A stretch of 37,127 nucleotides of DNA from JAFALX01 sp050734185 (GTDB lineage: Bacteria; Chloroflexota; Dormibacteria; Aeolococcales; Aeolococcaceae), in NCBI GenBank assembly GCA_050734185.1, contig JBOHUE010000090.1, positions 1-37,127 of the forward strand. Direction: 5' to 3'. This document shows positions 31,859 through 37,127 of the stretch, piece after piece. Below the pieces are notes generated by a model, which was not told the origin of the DNA, searched no databases, and saw only the letters and a program-made list of their open reading frames with translations. The stretch's first letter is position 1. Every line of letters begins with the position of its first letter. A program made the translations under genes and the position numbers.

Positions 31859-32068
31859 ATGGAGACACTCCGCGCGCTTCTTGACAGCCGCCCGGTGCAC
31901 GCCGCGCAGGCCGCTCTTCGCCGGGGGCGAGAGCAGGCCGGCCAGGGGATGGTCGAGTACGCACTGATCCTGATGCTCATGGCGATGGTCGTCCTCGTGC
32001 TGCTCAGCGTCGTCGGCCGCGAAACCAGCAACGTTTTTTCCAACGTCGCCACCGGAATCTCCCAATAG
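31859..32068 (+). CDS. Flp/Fap-type (type IVb) pilin precursor
   Basis: 69-residue prepilin. After a 28-residue charged leader comes the prepilin peptidase site G28|QGMVEY: Glu at +5 and Tyr at +6 as required for Flp pilins, then a hydrophobic helix (ALILMLMAMVVLVLLSVVG) and a short tail. Mature length would be ~41 residues, normal for Flp. Flp subunits build Tad pili for surface attachment; no Tad ATPase, secretin or TadV peptidase is in this window, so the assembly genes must be elsewhere. It is followed after 10 nt by a response regulator, so the two are probably co-expressed. Confidence 0.88.
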   Translation: METLRALLDSRPVHAAQAALRRGREQAGQGMVEYALILMLMAMVVLVLLSVVGRETSNVFSNVATGISQ

Positions 32069-32078
32069 CGAGGGGTCG

Positions 32079-32729
32079 GTGATCCGCGTTGTCGTTGCGG
32101 ATGGGCAGGCATTCGTTCGTGTCGGGCTGCGGGCAGTGCTCGATTCAACGGACGACATCCGCGTGGTGGCGGAGGTATCCGACGGCGCGCAGGCGCTCGA
32201 CGCCGTCGAACGCCTGCACCCCGATGTGCTCGTCATGGAATTGCGTGCGCGCGGGCTCGATGCGATCGACGTCGCGCGACTCATCCAGGGCACGCATCTC
32301 GTGGTGCTCACGCCGAATGAACACGACGACTACCTGGTCGCGGCGCTGCGCGCGGGCGCCAGCGCCTTCGTGGCGCGCGACGCGCCGCCGGAGGACCTCG
32401 TGCGCGCGCTGCGAGTCGTGACGCGCGGCGACGGCCTGTTCGCGCCGGCCATCATGCGGAGCCTGATGGCGCGGTTCGTCGGCGCGTTGCCGGCATGGCG
32501 TCCGGCCGAGCCTGCATGGTTTCGCTCGCTGAGCGAGCCGGACCGTGACCTCGTGGTGATGCTGGCGCGCGGATGCACTGATCACGAGATCGCCTCCGAG
32601 CGGGGGACACGTGAGCTCGAGGTGGCGACGCAGGTCAACGATCTGCTGCATCGAATCGGCCTGCGCGATCGCACCCAGGCCCTGGTGCGCGTCTACGAGA
32701 CGGGAGTCCTCACGCCGACCGGCGACTGA
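32079..32729 (+). CDS. atypical NarL/LuxR-type response regulator lacking the phospho-acceptor Asp
   Basis: 216 residues. Residues 1-120 are a receiver domain, 150-212 a LuxR-type HTH (LSEPDRDLVVMLARGCTDHEIASE, then LLHRIGLRDRTQALVRVYETG). Compared with NarL-type receivers, the phospho-acceptor Asp is Glu54 (PDVLVMELRARG), the acidic pair reads Asp8-Gly9 instead of Asp-Asp, and the conserved Lys is Arg100 (FVARDA); Thr78 is kept. Canonical phosphorylation should be impossible; Glu54 may mimic the active state. No histidine kinase is adjacent. GTG 32079 follows an AGGGG site, 10 nt after the pilin stop, so it may control or be co-expressed with the pilin. Confidence 0.85.
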   Translation: MIRVVVADGQAFVRVGLRAVLDSTDDIRVVAEVSDGAQALDAVERLHPDVLVMELRARGLDAIDVARLIQGTHLVVLTPNEHDDYLVAALRAGASAFVARDAPPEDLVRALRVVTRGDGLFAPAIMRSLMARFVGALPAWRPAEPAWFRSLSEPDRDLVVMLARGCTDHEIASERGTRELEVATQVNDLLHRIGLRDRTQALVRVYETGVLTPTGD

Positions 32730-32766
32730 CTCGCGAGCTGAGCCGTCGCCGTGGTGACGAATCTCA

Positions 32767-32788
32767 CGATGTGACGTCCGATGTCACG
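32767..32788 (+). repeat. 10-bp tandem repeat upstream of the cupin gene
   Basis: CGATGTGACG and CGATGTCACG, differing at one base, spaced 12 bp start to start; together they also contain GTGAC-7-GTCAC in inverted orientation. It lies about 40 nt before the cupin ATG and is a candidate operator. Confidence 0.35.
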
Positions 32789-32827
32789 CGATGGGAGGTG
32801 TTAGCCATCCACACGGAGGAACACCTC

Positions 32828-33208
32828 ATGCCACGGACGCGCAAGGAAGAAGCCCCGATCCTCGTCGATGAACCGGTCATCACCGGTCGCTACGTGGAGC
32901 TGGGCCCGTATACCCTCGCCTACGAGTCCTTCCCGACCGATTTCGACCCGGCGGCGCTGTTTCAGGGGCTGCCCGACGACCGCTGCCAGTGCCCACACTG
33001 GGGCGTCGTGACGAGCGGCGAGCTCGTGATCCGCTACGCGGACCATGTCGAGTCATACGCGGCAGGGGACGCGTACTACGTCGAGCCCGGCCATCTGCCC
33101 CATCCGCAGGCGGGGACCGACGTCGTCGAGTTCAGCCCGACGGACGCGCTGCAGGCGACCATGGCCGTCGTCGGGGCAAACATGGCGCCGCAGGAGAACG
33201 GGCGATGA
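32828..33208 (+). CDS. small cupin-like protein
   Basis: 126-residue single-domain protein. HWGVVTSGELVIRYADHVESYAAGDAYYVEPGHLPHP has the cupin pattern (motif 1 H-W-G...G, motif 2 G-D-x-Y-x-x-P-G-H-x-P-H), with plausible metal ligands His in CPHWG and GHLPHP; a CQC pair sits just before motif 1. Function is unknown; possibilities are ligand sensing or a small-molecule enzyme. ATG 32828 is chosen for the GGAGGA site about 8 nt upstream; an earlier GTG at 32771 lies over the repeat. Its stop overlaps the next start (ATGA), so the two are coupled. Confidence 0.72.
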   Translation: MPRTRKEEAPILVDEPVITGRYVELGPYTLAYESFPTDFDPAALFQGLPDDRCQCPHWGVVTSGELVIRYADHVESYAAGDAYYVEPGHLPHPQAGTDVVEFSPTDALQATMAVVGANMAPQENGR

Positions 33209-33633
33209 CCGCGGCAGCTGCCGTGGCCGGCAACGAGGCGGTCGCGCGCCGGCTGGCTGAGGACCTTGTCGTGTTCCTCGAGACCGGCGACGTGCCGCCC
33301 AACCTCTTCGCTCCGGACCTCTTCAGCGACGTGACACTGCCAACGTGGCGCCTGCAGGCGAGCGATCTGGACGGAATGGTCGCGCTTCGCCGCGCCGGCC
33401 ACCCGTCGACCGGCCGCGTCCCACGCCGCCGGCTCGACATCATTCCCGACGGCTTCGTGATCGAGCTCACCGAGGCGTGGCAGGGTGAGGGCGGCGAGTG
33501 GACGTGCCGTGAGATGGTGCGCGCCGGCGTGCGCGATGGCCGCATTGTCGAGCTCTCGCTGTACTGCACCGGCGACTGGAGCCCTGAGAGGATCGCCGAA
33601 CACGCGAGCAGCGTGACGCTGCTCCGGCCGTAG
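33205..33633 (+). CDS. SnoaL/NTF2-like protein
   Basis: 142 residues. The pattern of an N-terminal helix pair (EAVARRLAEDLVVFLETGD), LFAPDLFSDVTLPTWRLQ, then beta strands ending ELTEAWQGEGGEWTCREMVRAGVRDGRIVELSLYCTGDW fits the NTF2-like/SnoaL fold used by small cyclases, isomerases and binding proteins. The start is an ATG overlapping the cupin stop, so the two are probably a functional pair, perhaps enzyme and sensor of the same metabolite (inference). The frame is open earlier only as a shadow of the cupin gene. Confidence 0.7.
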   Translation: MTAAAAVAGNEAVARRLAEDLVVFLETGDVPPNLFAPDLFSDVTLPTWRLQASDLDGMVALRRAGHPSTGRVPRRRLDIIPDGFVIELTEAWQGEGGEWTCREMVRAGVRDGRIVELSLYCTGDWSPERIAEHASSVTLLRP

Positions 33634-33657
33634 CCGGGCGGCACGGGGGGACGCTCG

Positions 33658-33663
33658 TACCAT
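33658..33663 (+). promoter_or_regulatory. -10-like box of the helical-repeat regulator unit
   Basis: TACCAT, 8 nt before the ATG of the 5-codon frame at 33672. Confidence 0.35.
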
Positions 33664-33671
33664 CGCAGGGT

Positions 33672-33689
33672 ATGCCGAGGCTGGTATGA
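33672..33689 (+). other. five-codon upstream frame coupled to the next gene
   Basis: ATG CCG AGG CTG GTA TGA encodes MPRLV. Its stop overlaps the ATG of the next gene (ATGA), and a TACCAT box sits 8 nt before its ATG. If the mRNA is leaderless, ribosomes would start here and restart at 33686. It could equally be chance, since GAGG inside it is placed as a Shine-Dalgarno for 33686. Confidence 0.35.
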
Positions 33690-35473
33690 GCGACGCGGCG
33701 GACGAGGCGCGCGCGCGCCTCGTCCGCCAGTACGACGCGGCGCACGAGCGGCACGACGTGCAGGCAATGGCCGAGGCGGCGCTCGGCCTTGCCGGTCATC
33801 AGGTGTGGGGGACCGTCCCCGGCCGGCTCCCGGCATTTCTCTACGAGGCGTATTCCGAGGCCGAGGGTCCGCTTCGGGCCAGGCTCGCCGTGGCCATCGC
33901 GCGGGTCTGGGCGTACAGCGGAGACCCTGCGCGTGCAGCGACATTTGCCGCCGAGGCGCTGGCGGATGCGGAGCAGCGGGATGACCCGACAGCACTCGCG
34001 GCGGCGCTGGACGCATCGCTGCTGGTCCGCTGGGGACCCGACGACCTGAGCGAGCGCACCCGGCTCACGCAACGACTTGATGATGCCGTCGCGCATGTCA
34101 GCGATGTCGAAGCGCGCATGTCGGCGTACCTGTGGCGCCTGACCACGGCGATGGAGACACTCGATCGGCCGGCGGCGTTGCGGCAGGTGCGCAGCCTCGA
34201 CGATCTTGCTGCGGAAACGGGGTCGCCGCGCGTCGTGTTCTTCGCCGCATCGCGCCGCGCGGTGCAGTCGCTCGTCGACGACGACGTCCCCGCCGCGCGC
34301 GCCTCCGCGGCCGAGGCGATCGCCGCCGGGTGGGATGCCGGTGAGCCCGATGCATACGCGATCGAGCACGCGCTCATCGCCGCGATCGCGCGTCACGAGG
34401 GCGACGCCGGCACGCTCGCCGCCGAGGCGGCGCTCTTCGAGGCGGCGGGGATGCGTGAGGGGATCACGGCGGTCCTCGCCGAGGCGGCGATGCTCTGGGA
34501 TGCCGGCGGCGTCCCTGAACGCGCCGAGTCGCTGTTGCTGCAGGTGGCGACGCGCGGTTCTGGAGGCGCGCCATTCGCCACCATCACGCGCGACGTCGAG
34601 TGGCTGCTGACGATGGCGATGCTGACCGAGGTCGCCGCCAATCGAGGCGTCGAGGCGCTCTGCGCGGCAGCCGTCGAGCTTCTCGAACCGTACGCCGGTC
34701 GCGGGGTGGTCAACGGCGGCGGCGCCGGCTTTGCCGGGGTCGTGGACGACTACCTCGGCCACGCGTGCGAGGTTCTCGGCCGCGATGACGACCAACGGCG
34801 GTGGTCCGCAACCGCTGCCGGCGCATACGCGCGGATCGGGGCGGTTTGGTGGGCGCGGCGCACGGTCCCGCGCCGCGTTGCGGAGCTTGTGTCCGTCCCG
34901 CCGCGTCGCTTTCACCTCAGACCGGGCTCGGGCGGCATCTGGTGGGTCGGCCGCGATGGCGCGGCGGCACCGGTCCGCGACAGCAAGGGCCTGCGCCACC
35001 TGCGAACGCTGCTGGCGCATCCGCAGTCCGACATCGCGGCGGTGGATCTTTCTGACGTTGCTGTCGGAAACAGTACGGCGGTGCCACGGCAGCCGGGGCT
35101 CGACGTGGTCGACCGTACTGCGCTCGCCGACTACCGTCAGCGCCTGCGGGACATCGACGCGGAGCTCGACGAGGCACGTGCATGGTCCGATCCGGCGCGC
35201 GCCGAACAGTTGAGTGCGGAGCGCGATGCGCTGCTCGCCGAGGTGCGAGCCGCGACCGGCGCCGGAGGTCGTGTGCGCCGGACCGGCAGCACCGACGAGC
35301 GCGCCCGGGTCGCGGTCCGCAAGGCAATCGCGGCGGCGATTCAGCGCATCGGCGAGATCGATCCCGAGCTGAGCCGCGTACTCGCGGACACCGTTCGCAC
35401 CGGCGCGACGTGTCGCTACAGCCCTGATCCGCACCGAGAGATCACGTGGATCCTCGACGAGCCGGCCGCGTGA
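33686..35473 (+). CDS. helical-repeat (TPR-like) regulator-type protein
   Basis: 595 residues. Residues ~1-410 are Ala-rich helical repeats resembling TPRs (ARLAVAIARVWAYSGDPARAATFAAEALADAEQ). The C-terminal ~180 residues match the tail of large actinobacterial ATPase/TPR transcriptional regulators: DSKGLRHLRTLLAHPQSDIAAVDL, then DYRQRLRDIDAELDEARAWSDPARAEQLSAERDALL, then ERARVAVRKAIAAAIQRIGEIDPELSRVLADTVRTGATCRYSPD. No Walker A motif, cyclase domain or recognisable HTH is present, so it is a stand-alone version of the sensor/effector half. The ligand is unknown. It may be transcribed from the TACCAT box upstream. Confidence 0.65.
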   Translation: MSDAADEARARLVRQYDAAHERHDVQAMAEAALGLAGHQVWGTVPGRLPAFLYEAYSEAEGPLRARLAVAIARVWAYSGDPARAATFAAEALADAEQRDDPTALAAALDASLLVRWGPDDLSERTRLTQRLDDAVAHVSDVEARMSAYLWRLTTAMETLDRPAALRQVRSLDDLAAETGSPRVVFFAASRRAVQSLVDDDVPAARASAAEAIAAGWDAGEPDAYAIEHALIAAIARHEGDAGTLAAEAALFEAAGMREGITAVLAEAAMLWDAGGVPERAESLLLQVATRGSGGAPFATITRDVEWLLTMAMLTEVAANRGVEALCAAAVELLEPYAGRGVVNGGGAGFAGVVDDYLGHACEVLGRDDDQRRWSATAAGAYARIGAVWWARRTVPRRVAELVSVPPRRFHLRPGSGGIWWVGRDGAAAPVRDSKGLRHLRTLLAHPQSDIAAVDLSDVAVGNSTAVPRQPGLDVVDRTALADYRQRLRDIDAELDEARAWSDPARAEQLSAERDALLAEVRAATGAGGRVRRTGSTDERARVAVRKAIAAAIQRIGEIDPELSRVLADTVRTGATCRYSPDPHREITWILDEPAA

Positions 35474-35486
35474 CGGTCAGCGTGTC

Positions 35487-36809
35487 TCAGCCGGCAGCGG
35501 CGCGGAGCTGGTCCGCGTGTGCCTGCAGCGCGGTCACCACCGGCTCGAATCGTGCGTCTCGGAGCGCCTCGGCGTTTGCAAATGCGGCGGCGTCTCCGAG
35601 GTGCTCCGACATGAGCAGCCACGCCGCGCGGCGGTGGGGGAGCAGGTAGTCGGGCTGGTAGAAGAGCTCGAACGTCGCGCCTGCCGTCCGGCCTGGATGT
35701 TCCGGCCCCACCGGCATCGTCGTGAGGATGTCGGCCAGCGGCTCGATGACGTCGAACATCATGCTCACGCTGACGTCCGCGAGCACCTGGATCTGGTCGT
35801 CCGACTCGTCGACGTGACAGAGCAAGCGGTAGAGCAGCTGCAGCAGCACCTCGTAGGCGACGTTGCACAGATCGGCGACCCGTGCCGTGTGGTGATCGGT
35901 GATGAGGTTGCACGGAGCTCCAGATTCCGGCGGGCGCACGAGCACCTGCATGACCGGGCGCGTGACCACGAGGTCGGGTTCCGCCTCCATGAGCTCCGCG
36001 TACTCGGTGAGCACCTCGAGGAAGCGCCCGAAGTGCGCGTTGCGCCAGTCGCCCCGCGGTCCTTCGCCCTGCTCCACGATGGCCTCGATGGCGCGCACAG
36101 CCTCGTCGCACGAGGATACGGGCGCCAGCTCCTTCCAGCCGAACAGCTCGCCGTGCGCCTGTGCGTCGCGCGGGCCGAGGAACAGCCGCTCCTCCCCGAT
36201 CTTGTCTGACAGGTGGCGGAACCCGGCCTCGATCGACCGGTAGAGGTGTCCGACGGTCTGGAACTCCTGCTGGTGCGGCGCGATCTCGTCGACATCCATG
36301 ACCGGGATGGCGTAGTCCATCGCCGCCATGCCCTCGGCGTCATCGATGTCCATGCCCTCGGGCCGTTCCAGGTATAGAAAATGCCGCAGCGCCCGCTCGC
36401 CGAACGGCAGCAGCTCCAGGCTCACCCCCGGGGGATAGTGACGCGCCGGTTGCGGAAGGTTCGGTCGCGACAGGTGCGGGCTCGCGCCCAGCGACGTCAC
36501 CAGGTTGCAGTTGACCGCAAGGTGCAGCATCTCCTGCTTGGCGACGTCGACCAGCGCTGCGCGCCACCGCTGGACCTGTTGCAGCTGCGCTTCGGTGAGC
36601 CCCTCGGCCACGGAGCGCTTCAGCGAGAAGGCTGCGAAGAGGTACTCGCACATGAGTGCGTGCTCCAGCTCCGCGGCTGCGCAGAGCATGTAGATGAGCG
36701 GCTCGCGGTGCTCGATGACGATCGCCCGCTCCTCGGCGGCATGCGGACTGCGCAGCTTGAGCACGTGGCCGAGCGCGCCGGAGATGCTTTCCTGGGGTGG
36801 TGGGGTCAC
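35487..36809 (-). CDS. ferritin-like protein of the VioB/iminophenyl-pyruvate dimer synthase type
   Basis: 440 residues. The N-terminal half is a ferritin-like four-helix domain: ELEHALMCEYLFAAF with Glu49, His50 and Glu55, then KQEMLHLAVNCNLV with Glu93 and His96 (ExxH), followed by GASPHLSRPNLP, typical of the Ferritin_4 family that includes the VioB-associated domain. The C-terminal ~200 residues are a helical extension (EVLLQLLYRLLCHVDESDDQIQVLADVSVSMMFDVIEPLADILTTMPVG). Diiron chemistry is plausible; substrate unknown, and no violacein-like genes are nearby. GTG 36809 has AGAGG upstream; the open frame beyond it crosses the divergent promoter and helicase and is not coding. Confidence 0.75.
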   Translation of the reverse strand: MTPPPQESISGALGHVLKLRSPHAAEERAIVIEHREPLIYMLCAAAELEHALMCEYLFAAFSLKRSVAEGLTEAQLQQVQRWRAALVDVAKQEMLHLAVNCNLVTSLGASPHLSRPNLPQPARHYPPGVSLELLPFGERALRHFLYLERPEGMDIDDAEGMAAMDYAIPVMDVDEIAPHQQEFQTVGHLYRSIEAGFRHLSDKIGEERLFLGPRDAQAHGELFGWKELAPVSSCDEAVRAIEAIVEQGEGPRGDWRNAHFGRFLEVLTEYAELMEAEPDLVVTRPVMQVLVRPPESGAPCNLITDHHTARVADLCNVAYEVLLQLLYRLLCHVDESDDQIQVLADVSVSMMFDVIEPLADILTTMPVGPEHPGRTAGATFELFYQPDYLLPHRRAAWLLMSEHLGDAAAFANAEALRDARFEPVVTALQAHADQLRAAAG

Positions 36810-36830
36810 GCCTCTGGATTCATTACTACA

Positions 36831-36860
36831 TTGCCCAGGCCCGGCGTCGCCACGTAGTAT
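36831..36860 (+). promoter_or_regulatory. promoter-like elements of the helicase gene
   Basis: TTGCCC (36831-36836), 18-nt spacer, TAGTAT (36855-36860), on the same bases as the opposite promoter. The CTG start of the helicase is 9 nt downstream. Confidence 0.35.
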
Positions 36861-36883
36861 AACGAACGCCTGTTCGCCCTCAA
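36856..36883 (-). promoter_or_regulatory. promoter of the ferritin-like gene
   Basis: On the minus strand TTGAGG (36883-36878), 16-nt spacer, TATACT (36861-36856). It lies about 46 nt before the GTG, so this gene has a leader. The 10-mer GTTATACTAC here is identical to that at 22309-22318. Confidence 0.5.
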
Positions 36884-37127
36884 CCTTCAACAGCTCGAGG
36901 CGGTGCGCCACGACGGTGGTCCGTTGCTCGTCGTCGCCGGCGCCGGCACGGGGAAGACGATGACGCTTGCCCATCGCGTCGCACATCTCATCGAGTCCGG
37001 CGCGCCGCCGGAGCGGATCCTATTGCTCACCTTCTCGCGGCGCGCCGCCGCGGAGATGCTGGCGCGGGCGGCGTCGCTGACGCAGGCCGGCCGGCTGCGT
37101 CGCGTGCGCGGCGGCACGTTCCACGCC
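36870..37127 (+). CDS. UvrD/PcrA-type superfamily 1 helicase, N-terminal part (3' end outside window)
   Basis: 86 codons visible. Helicase motifs in order: the Q-motif LNLQQLEAVRHDGGPLLVVAG, Walker A GAGTGKT, motif Ia LLLTFSRRAAAEM and the GGTFHA segment. This is the 3'-5' SF1A family (UvrD, PcrA, Rep, UvrD2). No ATG, GTG or TTG precedes the Q-motif: an in-frame TAG lies at 36855, so the first workable start is CTG at 36870, or the gene starts at GTG 36906 without its Q-motif Gln. A TAGTAT box 9 nt before the CTG fits the near-leaderless style of other genes. The exact family member cannot be given from this fragment. Confidence 0.85.
   Translation, partial: MFALNLQQLEAVRHDGGPLLVVAGAGTGKTMTLAHRVAHLIESGAPPERILLLTFSRRAAAEMLARAASLTQAGRLRRVRGGTFHA

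Noticed and set aside
33467..35434. A 655-codon minus-strand open frame
   Set aside because: Antisense to the helical-repeat regulator, whose C-terminus matches a known family; the antisense product has none.
1..37127. CRISPR arrays, insertion sequences, prophage or a clustered defence system
   Set aside because: No regularly spaced repeats, transposase, integrase, phage or cas genes are seen; vapBC is the only toxin-antitoxin pair.

Overview
The window is G+C-rich and gene-dense, and it looks like ordinary chromosome from an Actinobacteriota-like bacterium. Pointers are OpcA next to G6PD, a Tal-Pgi fusion, a WS/DGAT acyltransferase, a DinB-like protein of a type common in actinobacteria, and many genes with a TAnnnT box 5-9 nt before the start codon (leaderless mRNA style). 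Thermoleophilia, Candidatus Dormibacterota or a Chloroflexota relative would all fit; I cannot decide from one window. I see no transposase, integrase, CRISPR array, phage genes or rRNA.

Layout. (1) 1-1285, plus: the end of a WS/DGAT acyltransferase coupled to a DinB-like protein. (2) 1292-4530, minus: cbs and metB (reverse transsulfuration) followed by a vapBC toxin-antitoxin pair with its own promoter-like box. (3) 4611-5882, plus: a membrane-anchored pseudokinase. (4) 5887-17808, minus: an eight-gene operon tkt, tal-pgi, gnd, zwf, opcA, pgl, rpe, glgP. It covers the pentose phosphate pathway except ribose-5-phosphate isomerase, plus glycogen breakdown, so glucose-1-phosphate and glucose-6-phosphate can be passed into NADPH and pentose production. 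(5) 17961-20609, plus: tRNA-Arg(ACG), uppP, a small membrane protein, a BON protein and ligC. (6) 20610-22306, minus: a VTT/DedA-type protein and an EamA exporter, the latter divergent from (7) 22325-27015, plus: a MocR-type regulator, an SSADH-like aldehyde dehydrogenase, a secreted polysaccharide deacetylase and a PrmC-like methyltransferase. (8) 26972-28138, minus: an unrecognised coiled-coil protein. (9) 28299-35473, plus: a secreted phosphoesterase, a CBS-domain/citrate synthase fusion with an apparent frameshift, a Flp pilin with a degenerate response regulator, a cupin with an NTF2-like protein, and a helical-repeat regulator. (10) 35487-36809, minus: a ferritin-like protein, divergent from the start of a UvrD/PcrA-type helicase that runs off the right edge.

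No stretch longer than about 300 bases lacks a gene; the largest gaps (about 150-160 bases, before tRNA-Arg and before the phosphoesterase) hold promoter-like boxes and small inverted repeats. The most interesting points are the CBS-citrate synthase fusion, the repeated leaderless start signature, the pseudokinase, the HPPY variant of PrmC, the receiver domain lacking its phospho-acceptor Asp, and the unrecognised 388-residue protein. I found no convincing multi-gene defence or mobile system.
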